From positions 2,260,001-2,324,000 of the forward strand of contig NC_007406.1 of the NCBI RefSeq assembly GCF_000012725.1: a stretch of 64,000 nucleotides of DNA, read 5' to 3'. Position 1 is the first letter of the stretch. Each line of letters begins with the position of its first letter. The notes under the pieces were generated by a model. It searched no databases. It saw nothing but the letters and a program-made list of their open reading frames with translations, and was not told the DNA's origin. The position numbers and the translations under genes were made by a program. The stretch comes from Nitrobacter winogradskyi Nb-255 (GTDB lineage: Bacteria > Pseudomonadota > Alphaproteobacteria > Rhizobiales > Xanthobacteraceae). Positions 27,887 through 37,791 of this stretch are shown here, one piece after another.

Positions 27887-28897
27887 CTAACGACCGGACT
27901 GGCGGCGGAACTTTCCCTTGAGGGTCTGGCGGTTGTGGAGCGCTTCGCGCAACGCCTCGGCCGACACCTTCGTTGCGCCTTCGAGAATTGCATCTTTGAC
28001 CACCGCGTGGGCCGCTCGCACCAGTTCGCCCTGGCTAAGTCCTTCGAGGGCAGGCTCTAGTGTCGCCCATGACTTCAAGGCAATCTTGAATTTACCGAGT
28101 CGGCCCTCCATGATCGCGCGCGCCGCTGCGACATCTGGCAGCGTGTATTCGATCACTTCATCGAACCGCCGCGCCAGCGCCTGATCGAGGATCTCGACAT
28201 GGTTGGTGGCGGCCAAGACAAGACTGTCCGTCGAGTTCGGCTCCTCCATGAAAGCCAGCACGGAATTGAGCACGCGACGGATTTCGCCGACATCGTTAGG
28301 CTCTCCGCGTCGAGCGCCGATCGCGTCGAACTCGTCCAGCAGATACACACCGCGTGTCTGCGCGATCTGGTCGAAGAGTAGCCGCAGCTTGCCAGCCGTC
28401 TCGCCGAAGAAGCGACTGAATAGCGACTCAAGTCGAACGGTGAACAACGGAAGCCGCAGTTCGCCCGCGAGTGCGGAGGCGGTCATCGTCTTGCCGGTGC
28501 CCGGCGGACCAACCAGAAGCATGTGGGTGGATGGCGCCTGGCCGTGCTCGCGCAGGGTGGCGCGCTCCTGCTGCTGACGGACCACACGGTTCAGACGGGC
28601 GCGAACATCATCGGCCAGGACCATGCTCGCCAGCGTGACCTTCGGATAGGCGCTTTCGACCAGCCCTTGCAATTCGCCTCTGGGCCGAGCCAGTGGAATC
28701 GGGGTCTGTCCGCCAGCCGGTCTGCCGGCCCGCTGTTGATCGCGGGCCTTCTGAACGAGACGCTTCAGTTTCTCCGCCTCTTCCCCTCGACCTTGACGGG
28801 CCTCTTGGGCGGCGAGTTGGAGTGCGATGGAAAGGAATTGGTCCTCGTCGCCCTCAATGTGCGAATTAAGGAGCGCGAGAAGGTGCTTGGTCGACAT
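27887..28897 (-). CDS. AAA+ ATPase partnered with S8 protease
   Basis: A 336-residue AAA+ ATPase of the FtsH/SpoVK type. Walker A is GPPGTGKT near residue 131, Walker B VYLLDEFDAIG near 188, sensor 1 LAATNH near 233, and ARRFDEV supplies the arginine finger region. The N-terminal 100 residues are helical and charged and may bind substrate or partner. A strong AAAGGAGG lies seven bases before the ATG. It is the first gene of a two-gene unit with the subtilase, and likely unfolds or presents substrates, or controls the protease. Confidence 0.9.
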   Translation of the reverse strand: MSTKHLLALLNSHIEGDEDQFLSIALQLAAQEARQGRGEEAEKLKRLVQKARDQQRAGRPAGGQTPIPLARPRGELQGLVESAYPKVTLASMVLADDVRARLNRVVRQQQERATLREHGQAPSTHMLLVGPPGTGKTMTASALAGELRLPLFTVRLESLFSRFFGETAGKLRLLFDQIAQTRGVYLLDEFDAIGARRGEPNDVGEIRRVLNSVLAFMEEPNSTDSLVLAATNHVEILDQALARRFDEVIEYTLPDVAAARAIMEGRLGKFKIALKSWATLEPALEGLSQGELVRAAHAVVKDAILEGATKVSAEALREALHNRQTLKGKFRRQSGR

Positions 28898-29102
28898 GCT
28901 CGCCTCCTTTCGTCAGTGGGCTGGGAATCAAGATGACGTATAGGAGCCTAAAATGGCGTAAAGGCGAACAAAACACTAACGGATTGCGGCCCGGAATGCC
29001 ATATTTTGTCCCAAGAAGGCTGCGCAATTGGTGCCACTCCCAGACCAATCCGGCCCTGGACCAAGCGGCTGTGGGCGTGACCGCTGGAGATTGCCGTCCC
29101 CT

Positions 29103-29339
29103 TCAGGGCCTGGACGAAGGCAATTGCGCCCTCGCCTTCCGGAATGCCTTGTCGGTTGCCATGAAGCGCTGAAGCATCGGTGCAACCAGTTTGGCCGGAT
29201 CAGGTGGTACGGCGTCCCCGCTGGTCCGGGCCAGAATCTCGGCATAGGCAACGAGATCACGGTGGACGGCCGCCGGCAGTTCGACGGTCATCTTGACCGC
29301 CTTGTCATCGGGTAACGCCGAGAGCCTGAGCTTGGTCAT
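29103..29339 (-). CDS. DUF2274 protein of the trb operon
   Basis: A 78-residue protein starting MTKLRLSALPDDKAVKMTVE and containing HRDLVAYAEILARTSG. This is the DUF2274 family, which ends Trb conjugation operons in Alphaproteobacteria. Its start overlaps the trbI stop. Its role is unknown; the ribbon-helix-helix-like length suggests DNA binding or regulation. Confidence 0.8.
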   Translation of the reverse strand: MTKLRLSALPDDKAVKMTVELPAAVHRDLVAYAEILARTSGDAVPPDPAKLVAPMLQRFMATDKAFRKARAQLPSSRP

Positions 29340-30544
29340 GACGGCTCCTTCGTCGCCCCGTAGGGCTGCAATATCAGGTCGCGATTGACGATCACGCGGA
29401 CGGGGAAGCCCGGCCGGATGGTGAGCGTCGACTGAATGTTGAGCTGGCGGCGGATGATCTGGCGGCCGACATCGGAAGCGGTGTCCTGGCTGCTCTGGCG
29501 GATCGCGCGGGCGATCTCGTTCTCATTGTTGCTGGCGCCGATCTCGGTGCCGACGCCGAGCAACGTCGAGAGGATCGCAGCGCGGAAAAGCTGACCCCAG
29601 TGATAGTCGACGTCGTCCTCGAGGCCGGAATAGCCTTCGGCGTCGGCACCCGGCTGCCGTTCCAGCACGATCGACGTCCCGTTCGGCATGATGATGCGAT
29701 TCCAGACCAGCAGCACGCGCGACTGCCCGAATGCGACCTGGCTGTCGTACTGGCCGATCAATCGTGCGCCCTGTGGGATCAGGAGCTGCTTGCCGGACGG
29801 GGTGTCGTAAACCTGCTCCGTCACTTGCGCCGTAATCGTTCCGGGCAGATCGGATTTGATGCCGGTAATCAGCGCTGCCGGGATGACGGTGCCGGCCTGC
29901 ACGACGTAAGGCGACGCCTTCTCCTGCACGCGGTCGGGGGTTACGGTGCGGCGATCGACGGCGGCGTTGACGAAGGCGAGCTTGCGATCCTGCATATTCT
30001 GCGCGGCGCCGGCATCGAGCGGCGGCGTCTCGGTCGGCAGCGTGAGGCCGGTGTTGGGATCGACGCGGCCAATCGCCGGCGCAGATGCAACCGTCGCCTG
30101 CACGCCACGGCTGTCGGTGAACACTTTGGCGACACGCGCGGCTTCGATCTCGGCAAGACGGCGCTGTTCGGCCGGATCGGCGCGCGGTGTGCGGATATCC
30201 GGCGCGACGACAGGTTTGCCTTCATCCTGCGCACTCAGGATCGGCCGGCCCAGGTCGCCCGGCAGCGCCGGGCCGAGCTTGGGAATGCGGGCGTAGTCTT
30301 TCGGCAAGCCGGCGAGTCCGTCCGCCGGCGTGCGGTTCTCGGTGTTGTAGAGTTCGTTGGGCGACTGACTGGCGCGCCGGTTGGCATCGAGCGCCCAGAG
30401 CAGCGCGGCCATGATGGCGACGGCGCTGACGCCGCCGAGTGTGATGAGCACTTTGCGGGACAGGCGCGTGACGCGCGGCTGCTCGGGGCGCAAGCGCAGT
30501 TCGGCGCGGATATCGCCGGGAGGTGGTGTCGATGCGTCGGTCAT
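29336..30544 (-). CDS. trbI: TrbI, VirB10-like conjugative transfer protein
   Basis: A 402-residue protein bridging inner and outer membranes in the type IV secretion core. A short cytoplasmic N-terminus, one membrane segment near residues 30-50 (KVLITLGGVSAVAIMAALLWAL) and a Pro-rich periplasmic region lead to the VirB10 C-terminal domain (VVQAGTVIPAALITGIKSDLPG; IIMPNGTSIVLERQPGADAEGYSGLEDDVDYHWG). It overlaps trbG upstream and the DUF2274 gene downstream. It appears intact. Confidence 0.92.
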   Translation of the reverse strand: MTDASTPPPGDIRAELRLRPEQPRVTRLSRKVLITLGGVSAVAIMAALLWALDANRRASQSPNELYNTENRTPADGLAGLPKDYARIPKLGPALPGDLGRPILSAQDEGKPVVAPDIRTPRADPAEQRRLAEIEAARVAKVFTDSRGVQATVASAPAIGRVDPNTGLTLPTETPPLDAGAAQNMQDRKLAFVNAAVDRRTVTPDRVQEKASPYVVQAGTVIPAALITGIKSDLPGTITAQVTEQVYDTPSGKQLLIPQGARLIGQYDSQVAFGQSRVLLVWNRIIMPNGTSIVLERQPGADAEGYSGLEDDVDYHWGQLFRAAILSTLLGVGTEIGASNNENEIARAIRQSSQDTASDVGRQIIRRQLNIQSTLTIRPGFPVRVIVNRDLILQPYGATKEPS

Positions 30545-31563
30545 CAGAACAACCTCAGCCCGCGCCCAGGACGGCCGTCGGTGCGCACGATGCGCACGCG
30601 CTTCTCGCTGTCCTTATCGCCCAGCCTGAGTTCGGCGGCGGCAAAGAGACGATCGACGACGTAGTAATTCTCGCGGGCGCGATAGTTGACCAGCTCGGAG
30701 TTTCCGGACGGTCCGATGACGAACAGCGGCGGCATCTCGCCCTGGCCGATCCCCGACGGAAACTCGATATAGACCTTGTTGCCGTCATCGAAGGCGCGCA
30801 GTGGTCGCCACGGCGCATCGTCGCCCTCGATCTGATAACGGAAGTTCAGCTTCGAGATGTCGACGCCGGACGCGACCGGCTGCGTCAGCGCGGCCTGTTG
30901 GTTCTGCCGGCGCAGTGCAATCAACTGGTCCTGCGGATACTGCCACGACACCGAGGCCATGTAGGTCTTTTCGGTCGAGCGCAGCTCCATGTGATAGGTG
31001 CGCAGGTTGGTGTTGATGACGAGGTTGGTCTGAAGGTCTGGCCGCGTCGGCTTGACGAGGATGTGGACCTGCGCGGTCTGCCCGGAGCCGCTGAGCGTAT
31101 CGCCGACGATCCAGCGCACGGTGTCGCCGGCGGCGACGGGACCGGCGCCGACAAGCTGTTCGCCCGGCTGAAGCGCGATGTCCGTGACCTGACCGGGGGC
31201 GGCATAGACCTGATAGAGCGCGCCGACGACGAACGGATAGACCTGCACGGCGTTGATGAAACCGTTGCGCACCGGCTGCATGCGCGCCGCTTCATTGGCC
31301 TGCGCGACACGCTTCTTTGGATCGGCGGGCTCGGGCTTGGTCTTCGCGGCATTGACGGGTTTCAACTGACCCGGCAACGGCAGCGGCTTCGGCAGTTCGA
31401 CGACCTTGACCGGCCCGACCGGATCGGCGCTGAGCACGGCGGGCGCGGCGTCGTCATAATTGATATCCGGCGGAATGAACTTGTTGGCACAGCCGGCGAG
31501 CGCCGTCGTCGTCAGCATCATGGCGATCAGCGCCGGCACAGCATTATTTCTCTTGTCCCCCAT
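30544..31563 (-). CDS. trbG: TrbG, VirB9-like conjugative transfer lipoprotein
   Basis: A 339-residue outer-membrane-associated component of the type IV secretion core. The start at 31563 overlaps the trbF stop (TGATG) and follows GAAGGAG. A lipoprotein signal is visible (IAMMLTTTALAGC), with Cys at about residue 24. The VirB9/CagX domain spans the second half (HILVKPTRPDLQTNLVINTNLRTYHMEL; NYYVVDRLFAAAELRLG). It is translationally coupled with trbI. Confidence 0.92.
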   Translation of the reverse strand: MGDKRNNAVPALIAMMLTTTALAGCANKFIPPDINYDDAAPAVLSADPVGPVKVVELPKPLPLPGQLKPVNAAKTKPEPADPKKRVAQANEAARMQPVRNGFINAVQVYPFVVGALYQVYAAPGQVTDIALQPGEQLVGAGPVAAGDTVRWIVGDTLSGSGQTAQVHILVKPTRPDLQTNLVINTNLRTYHMELRSTEKTYMASVSWQYPQDQLIALRRQNQQAALTQPVASGVDISKLNFRYQIEGDDAPWRPLRAFDDGNKVYIEFPSGIGQGEMPPLFVIGPSGNSELVNYRARENYYVVDRLFAAAELRLGDKDSEKRVRIVRTDGRPGRGLRLF

Positions 31564-32249
31564 CACCCCATCTCCTTCGACCAGTTGATTGCGTTGACGA
31601 ACACACCGAGCGGATTGGCGCGCAGCTTGTCGGCGGTGCGCGGCGCCTGGATCACGACGGTCAGGATGGCGGTCCAACGCTCGGTGCCAGAGAGCTGGCC
31701 GTTCTCGTAGCGGCGCTCCAGCCAGGCGATCCGGAACGAATCCGGCGAAGCGCGAATGACGCTCGAAATCTCGACGGAGATCTGCTGCTTGCCGACCTTG
31801 GTGAAGGGATCGTTGGCGCGCGCGTAGTCATTCAGTGCGATGGCGCCGCGATCGGTCGTGTAGTCGTAGGCGCGCAGCCAGTTCTGCCGCACGATGACCG
31901 GATCGGCCGGAATGCTGCGTACCTGTTCGATGAAGCGCGCCAGATGCCATGCGATCTGCGGATCGGTCGGCCGATAGTCGGAAACGGCAGACGCCACCGC
32001 CTGCGCTTCGCCGAACTTGTCGACCTGCACCACCCAGGGAACGACGGTGCCTTGCGTCGATTGCCAGACCAACGCAGCCGCGAAGCTGCCGGCGAGCGCC
32101 AGCGAGCCGAAAGCCATCAAGCGCCAGTTCTTGGCCTGCACGCGCGCAGAGCCGATGCGCTCGTCCCAGACTTGCGCGGCTTTGAGATACGGGGTTTCGG
32201 GTTCGGGCGTGCGCGCGTAGCGCACCGAAGGTCGGCGAAAAAGATTCAT
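31563..32249 (-). CDS. trbF: TrbF, VirB8-like conjugative transfer protein
   Basis: A 228-residue inner membrane assembly factor. A cytoplasmic N-terminus is followed by one membrane helix near residues 42-62 (WRLMAFGSLALAGSFAAALVW) and a VirB8-type periplasmic domain with SDYRPTDPQIAWHLARFIEQVRSIPADPV. It is followed directly by trbG and preceded by 68 noncoding bases after trbL. Confidence 0.92.
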   Translation of the reverse strand: MNLFRRPSVRYARTPEPETPYLKAAQVWDERIGSARVQAKNWRLMAFGSLALAGSFAAALVWQSTQGTVVPWVVQVDKFGEAQAVASAVSDYRPTDPQIAWHLARFIEQVRSIPADPVIVRQNWLRAYDYTTDRGAIALNDYARANDPFTKVGKQQISVEISSVIRASPDSFRIAWLERRYENGQLSGTERWTAILTVVIQAPRTADKLRANPLGVFVNAINWSKEMG

Positions 32250-32317
32250 TTGTAGCCGCCGCCGTGATCGCCGGAGCGCACGGCATGGGCGGCGGCGGTG
32301 GCCCCGTGGCTCATGGT

Positions 32318-33562
32318 CTAGCTGCGTTTCATCCGCGTGGCCCAGGCTGGCGGTGCGCCAGATGCTGACGGGGATTGAGAGGCCGAAGCGCCTGCGCCTG
32401 TTGGCGAGGTTTGTCCGCCCGTGGTGGCGGCGCGGCCGGCGGCGTAAGTGGATTTAAGGGAAGCTGCCGCACGCGACGCGGCCTGCCGCACGGGCTGGAT
32501 CGCGGCGGATGCGCCTGCCTTGGCGACGCCGCCGAGACCGCCTGCCACGGCGCCCATGCCGGCATGGCCTGATGCGCCACCGCTATACGCGCCCGATGTC
32601 GCGCCGGCGAGATGCGCGCCGCCGCGCGCCGCTGCGGCCGTCATGTGTCCGGCCGCTCCGATTGCGGCGGCGCCTCCACCCAAGGCCGCGCCCGCTCCCA
32701 TGACACCGGCCGCGCCGATGCCCGCGGCGGCAAGTCCGGTGCCGACGGCCGCCCCTGCCCCGAGTTGCGGCGCGCCGGAAACGAGGCCGGTGGCGATACC
32801 GGGGCCGAAGATCGACAGTCCCATCAGCGAGAGCGCTCCGAGCACGAGCGCCAGCGCGTCGGTGATCGTCGGCGTGCCCGAGAAACCGGAGGTGAACTCG
32901 CTGAACAGGCCGGAACCGATGCCGACAATGACCGAGAGCACAAGAATCTTGACGCCGGAGGCAACGATGTTGCCGAGGACTTTTTCGGCGAGGAACGCGG
33001 TCTTGTTGAACAACGCGAACGGGATCAGCACGAAGCCCGCGAGCGTGGTCAATTTGAACTCGATCAGCGTGACGAAGATCTGGACCGCGAGAATGAAGAA
33101 GGCGATGAGCACGATCGCCCAGGCGATCATGAGCACCATGATCTGCACGAAGTTCTCGAAGAAGGAGATGTAGCCCATCAGGTCGCCAGCGGCCTTGAGG
33201 ATGGGATTGCCGGCGTCGATGCCGACCTGCGCGACGCGACCGGGCTGAAGCAAGGTCTCGGCTGTGAGCGACGATCCGCCGGCCTTCAAGCCGAGACCGC
33301 TGAAGGACTGGAACACGATGCCGGCGAGCTTGTTGAAATTGCCGATGATGAAGGCGAAGACGCCGATATAGAGCGTCTTCTTGATGAGACGCGCAATCAC
33401 GTCTTCATCGGCGCCCCAGGCCCAGAACAAGCCGGCCAGCGTAATGTCGATGACGATCAGCGTCGATGTGAGGAATCCGATCTCGCCGCCGAGCAGGCCG
33501 AAGCCTGAGTCGATGTAGCGGGTAAAGGTCTCCAGAAAGCGGTCGATGACGCCGGTGTTCAT
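32318..33562 (-). CDS. trbL: TrbL, VirB6-like polytopic membrane protein
   Basis: A 414-residue protein with several membrane helices in residues 30-270 (STLIVIDITLAGLFWAWGA; MVLMIAWAIVLIAFFILAV; VLSVIVGIGSGLF). A long Gly/Ala-rich tail and a Ser/Pro-rich C-terminus are typical of TrbL. The start at 33562 (MNTGVIDRFLETFTRYIDSG) overlaps the trbK stop. It forms the inner membrane channel part of the mating apparatus. Confidence 0.92.
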   Translation of the reverse strand: MNTGVIDRFLETFTRYIDSGFGLLGGEIGFLTSTLIVIDITLAGLFWAWGADEDVIARLIKKTLYIGVFAFIIGNFNKLAGIVFQSFSGLGLKAGGSSLTAETLLQPGRVAQVGIDAGNPILKAAGDLMGYISFFENFVQIMVLMIAWAIVLIAFFILAVQIFVTLIEFKLTTLAGFVLIPFALFNKTAFLAEKVLGNIVASGVKILVLSVIVGIGSGLFSEFTSGFSGTPTITDALALVLGALSLMGLSIFGPGIATGLVSGAPQLGAGAAVGTGLAAAGIGAAGVMGAGAALGGGAAAIGAAGHMTAAAARGGAHLAGATSGAYSGGASGHAGMGAVAGGLGGVAKAGASAAIQPVRQAASRAAASLKSTYAAGRAATTGGQTSPTGAGASASQSPSASGAPPAWATRMKRS

Positions 33563-33825
33563 GGGCGTGCGCGTCCTGAATTGCCTTCCAGGAAATGACG
33601 ACGGCCCTCGGCCCATGCCTTCTTGCACCCGGCGTCGTCGAGCGCGGCCGCGCCAATCTCACGGCAGCGGAGCAATTCGCTCGATGCGGGCTCCCCGCTC
33701 TGCGGCTGAACCGTTGGTGCGGGCGCCTCCTCTGTCGCATCGGGACGCAGCGCGATCGCGCACGCCACCATGACGACGGCGACGGCAAGAACGGCAACGA
33801 CCCTGGCGGCGAGCTTCCAATCCAT
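33559..33825 (-). CDS. trbK: TrbK-alt, putative entry exclusion protein
   Basis: An 88-residue protein with an N-terminal hydrophobic segment (VVAVLAVAVVMVACAIAL), a possible lipobox, and conserved Cys residues (LLRCREIG, DAGCKKAWAEGRRHFLEG). These are hallmarks of the alternative TrbK family between trbJ and trbL. It overlaps trbL by four bases. Confidence 0.8.
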   Translation of the reverse strand: MDWKLAARVVAVLAVAVVMVACAIALRPDATEEAPAPTVQPQSGEPASSELLRCREIGAAALDDAGCKKAWAEGRRHFLEGNSGRARP

Positions 33826-33835
33826 GTTCGCGCCC

Positions 33836-34585
33836 TCAGTCGTGGAACATGCGAACGGTGGTGGGCGTGTAGCTGCTGCCCGTCAGGAAGCGGCCGAATT
33901 GCTCGCGCGCCTGCTCCTGCGCGGCGGCCTGACGCGACTTTTCCAGAGCGTTGGCCCGTCCCTGCGCCGCCAACATCGGAGTGAGATCGGCGAGCTGGCT
34001 GGTCTGGACGCCGAGAAGCTGATTGCCGGCCTGCGTCGCCTGAAGGACGCCGACCGCCGATTGGCTGGTGTTGACCAACGTGCTGGTTTGCGTGCGCGTG
34101 CTGTCGAGATTCTGCACGGCGGTCGCGCCCGCCTTCAGCGAGTGCTCGTAAGCTGAAAGCGATTGCTGCCAGCGCTCGCGTGCGGAGGCGATGAGCTGGG
34201 CGTCGGACTTGCCGACCGCGAAGTTCTGGAAGGTCGACGAGAACTGCGATTCGATATTGCTGACGTTGTAGGCAAGCCTCTCGGCCTCGCCCATCAGCCG
34301 CTTCATCTCCGTGAAGTTGCCTTCGATCTGGGAGAGAACCGAGGTCGGCAGGCTGGCGATTTGCTTCGCCTGGTTCATCAGCATCTGCGCCTGATTGGCG
34401 AGCGAGGTGATCTGGTTGTTGATCTGCTGCAAAGCGCGCGCGGCGGTCAGGACGTTCTGCGCATAGTTCGACGGGTCGAACACGATCTGCGCTGAGGCCG
34501 GAGCGCTGCTCAACGCAATGCCGATCGCCAACGCGCCTGCGGCAATCGAGCTGAGATAGCGCGAGCGGGATACTGATAGGATCAT
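33836..34585 (-). CDS. trbJ: TrbJ, VirB5-like conjugative transfer protein
   Basis: A 249-residue periplasmic/pilus-associated protein. The start at 34585 overlaps the trbE stop as ATGA. A signal peptide (YLSSIAAGALAIGIALSSAPASA) is followed by QIVFDPSNYAQNVLTAARALQQINNQI, the TrbJ hallmark, and a long helical, Gln-rich body. Confidence 0.92.
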   Translation of the reverse strand: MILSVSRSRYLSSIAAGALAIGIALSSAPASAQIVFDPSNYAQNVLTAARALQQINNQITSLANQAQMLMNQAKQIASLPTSVLSQIEGNFTEMKRLMGEAERLAYNVSNIESQFSSTFQNFAVGKSDAQLIASARERWQQSLSAYEHSLKAGATAVQNLDSTRTQTSTLVNTSQSAVGVLQATQAGNQLLGVQTSQLADLTPMLAAQGRANALEKSRQAAAQEQAREQFGRFLTGSSYTPTTVRMFHD

Positions 34586-36366
34586 GAGGGTGTCTCCTGT
34601 TCTTTGGGGTCGATGGAAACCGGCCGGTCCGCCGTTGCGGACGAGTCGATGACATTGGTGAGGTTGGGAACGAGGTCGCCGGCCCAGGCGAGGTCGTTGG
34701 CGTAGAGCCAGGCTTCGAGGAAATACGGCCGGGCGCCATCGCGGAGCAGTTCGTCGATCAGCGCGTGCGCGGCCTTGTCGGATGATGCGCACAGCGCCAG
34801 CGCGACCGATCCAAGGCCAAGCTCGAAGAGCCGGTTGCCGCGCCGCGACTGACAGTAGTAATCGCGCTTCAGAGTCGCCCGCGCGATGATCTCGATCTGG
34901 CGGGCATTGAGCCCGAACCGCTCATAGACGGCTGTGATCTGGGGTTCGATCGCGCGTTCGTTGGCGAGGAAGATGCGTGTCGGGCAGCTCTCGACCAGAA
35001 CCGGCGCGATCGGTGAGGCTTCGATGTCGGCCAGCGACTGCGAAGAGAACACGACGCTGACATTCTTCTTGCGCAGCGTCTTCAGCCACTCCTTGATCTT
35101 GTCGGCGAAGCCGCCGTCATCGAGCGCGCGCCAGCCCTCGTCGATGATGAGCAGGCTCGGCGCCCGTCGAAGCGAGCCTCGATGCGGTGAAACAGGTAAG
35201 AGAGAACGGCGGGCGCCGCCTTGGTGCCGACCAATCCTTCGGTTTCGAAGGCTTGAACATTCGCCGTGCCGAGATATTCATGCTCGGCGTCGAGCAGCCG
35301 ACCATGCGCGCCGCCGATGCAATACGGCCGCAGAGCCTGCTTCAGCGCCGAGGATTGCAACAACACGGTCAGGCCGGTGATCGTGCGTTCCTCGACCGGG
35401 GCCGACGCGAGCGAGGTCAGCGCGGCCCAAATATATTCCTTCACGTCCGGCGTGACGGTGACGCCCTCGCGGAGAAGAATGTCGACCAGCCAGTCGGCAG
35501 CCCAGGCCCGTTCGAGGACATGATGGATGAATGCGAGCGGCTGGAGCGAGACGGACGTGGATTCTGCGTCGTCGGTGAGCGTGCCGCCGAGGTCCTGCCA
35601 ATCACCGCCCATCGCCAGCGTCGCGGCGCGAATGCTGCCGCCGAAGTCGAAGACGAAGACTTGCGAGTTGCGATAGCGGCGGAACTGGAGCGCCATGAGC
35701 GCGAGCAGCACCGACTTGCCGGCCCCGGTCGGCCCGACGATCATGGTGTGGCCGACGTCGCCAACATGGAGCGCGAAGCGGAACGGCGTCGCCCCCTCGG
35801 TCTTGGCGTAGAACAGAGGCGGCGCGCCGAGGTGTTCGTCCCGCGCCGGTCCAGCCCAGACCGCCGACAGCGGCATCATGTGCGCAAGGTTCAACGTCGA
35901 GATCGGCGGCTGACGGACATTGGCGTAGGTCTGACCGGGGATGGAGCCGAGCCAGGCTTCGATGGCGTTGACGCCTTCGACGATGCAGGTGAAGTCGCGC
36001 GACTGGATGACCTTCTCGACCAGGCGCAGCCTTTCGTCGGCGATGGTGCGGTCGGCGCTCCACACCATGACGGTCGCGGTCACATAGACCTCGCCGACCT
36101 GATCGGAGCCGAGATCCTGCAAGGCCGCGTCGGCATCGGCCGCCTTGTTGGCAGCGTCGGTGTCCAGCAGCACCGACTGCTCATTCGTCATCACTTCTTT
36201 CAGGATGGCGGCGACGCTCTTGCGCTTGGCGAACCACTGCCGACGAATTTTTGTGACGAGCCGCGTCGCGTCGGTCTTGTCCAGCATGATGGCGCGCGTC
36301 GACCAGCGATAGACGAAGGCGAGCCGATTGAGGTCGTCGAGGATTCCGGGGAACGTCGTGGTCGGG
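34582..36366 (-). pseudogene. trbE: TrbE, VirB4-like ATPase, 5'-truncated and frameshifted
   Basis: VirB4-family ATPase of the mating apparatus. About 595 codons remain of about 815: the frame enters from IS3 copy B with HPTTTFPGILDDLNRLAFVYRW, so about 220 N-terminal residues are gone. Walker A (IVGPTGAGKSVLL) is intact. Near 35160 one C is missing: the frame reads RFDGRRACSSS, while the neighbouring frame gives LLIIDEGWRALDDGGF (Walker B) and then VFSSQSLADIEAS to the end at 34582. The stop overlaps trbJ. The product cannot be full length, so transfer from this operon is unlikely. Confidence 0.85.
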
Positions 36367-36439
36367 TGTCCGTCGTCAGATGAATTGAGACTGTTCCGGG
36401 GTCACGGGAACGGAGGTTCTGGCTCATCTGGGTTTGAGG

Positions 36440-37420
36440 TTAGGCGGCCTGCAGGTGATGCTGCAAGCGTCTTTGGTGGATGGTCTGGCGTTTGATCCTT
36501 TCGCGTTCGGTGAGGATGGTCTGCCCGCGGCCGAAGTAGACGTCAGCGGGCGTGAGATTATCGATGCTCTCGTGATAGCGGCCGTGATTGTAGTGCTCGA
36601 CGAAGGCCGCGACCTGCCGTTCAAGGTCGCCGGGCAGATAGTAGTTTTCCAGCAGGATGCGGTTCTTCAGGGTCTGATGCCAGCGCTCGATCTTGCCCTG
36701 CGTCTGGGGATGATACGGCGCGCCGCGAACGTGTTTCATGCCCTTGCCGTCGAGCCAGGTAGCGAGTTCGGCCGAGATGTATGAGGCGCCGTTGTCGCTC
36801 AACAGCCTCGGCCGATGCGCGACCGTGATCTGGTCGAGCCCCGATGCCGCCAGAGCCAGATCGAGCGTGGCGGTGACGTCATCCGCCCGCATCGTGGCGC
36901 AGAGCTTCCAGGCGACGATGAAGCGGGAGAAGTCGTCGAGCACGGTCGAGAGATAATACCAGCCCCAACCCGTGATCTTCAGGTAGGTGAAGTCGGTTTG
37001 CCAGAGCTGGTTGGGCGCTGTCGTCTTGTCCTTGAACTCAGACGCCGCCTTGATGACGATATAGGCTGGGCTGGTGATGAGATCATGAGCCTTCAGCAGC
37101 CGATATACCGACGCCTCCGAGACAAAGTAGCGCTTCTCGTCGGTGAAGCGCACCGCCAGCTCGCGCGGGCTCAGCTCCGTTTCGCGCAGCGCCAGCTCGA
37201 CGAGCTCGGCCCGGATTGGGTCAGGAATCCGGTTCCAGACACGATCCGGCCGCGAGCGATGATCGGCCAGAGCCTCGATCCCACCGGTGAGATAGCGATC
37301 GTACCAGCGATAGAACGTGGCGCGCGGGATGCCGAGCTTGTCCAGGGTTCGCCGTGCCGGCAGATGCGAGGCCTCGACCAGGCGAATGATCTCGGCCTTT
37401 TCGGATGCAGGATACCTCAT
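36440..37420 (-). CDS. IS3-family transposase OrfB (copy B)
   Basis: Identical in protein sequence to OrfB of copy A: 326 residues with an intact DDE triad (QTDFTYLKI, LLSDNGASY, GKIERWHQ). Confidence 0.92.
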   Translation of the reverse strand: MRYPASEKAEIIRLVEASHLPARRTLDKLGIPRATFYRWYDRYLTGGIEALADHRSRPDRVWNRIPDPIRAELVELALRETELSPRELAVRFTDEKRYFVSEASVYRLLKAHDLITSPAYIVIKAASEFKDKTTAPNQLWQTDFTYLKITGWGWYYLSTVLDDFSRFIVAWKLCATMRADDVTATLDLALAASGLDQITVAHRPRLLSDNGASYISAELATWLDGKGMKHVRGAPYHPQTQGKIERWHQTLKNRILLENYYLPGDLERQVAAFVEHYNHGRYHESIDNLTPADVYFGRGQTILTERERIKRQTIHQRRLQHHLQAA

Positions 37421-37791
37421 GTGTCGTCCTCCCCATCCGCGAGCATGCTTTTTTTCAGCAGGCGGTTTTCCAGGGTGAGATCGGCCACGGCCTCCTTCAG
37501 GGCCTGCGCCTCACGGCGCAGCTCTTTCACCTCGTCCGACGTCGCGGCGCGGGCCGTGTCACCAGCGAGACGGCGCTTGCCGGCGTCGAGGAACTCCTTC
37601 GACCAGCCGTAATACATCGACGAGGCGATCCCCTCGCGCCGACACAGCTCGGCGATGCTCTCCTCGCCGCGCACGCCTTCCAGCACGATGCGGATCTTCT
37701 CTTCAGCCGAGAACTGCCGGCGCGTTGCCCGGCGGATGTCCTTCACGACCTGCTCTGCCGGTGCTTTCTCCGGCCCGGATTTCTGTCTCAT
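37417..37791 (-). CDS. IS3-family transposase OrfA (copy B)
   Basis: Identical in protein sequence to OrfA of copy A: 124 residues, HTH and C-terminal leucine zipper. It overlaps orfB as ATGA. Confidence 0.9.
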   Translation of the reverse strand: MRQKSGPEKAPAEQVVKDIRRATRRQFSAEEKIRIVLEGVRGEESIAELCRREGIASSMYYGWSKEFLDAGKRRLAGDTARAATSDEVKELRREAQALKEAVADLTLENRLLKKSMLADGEDDT

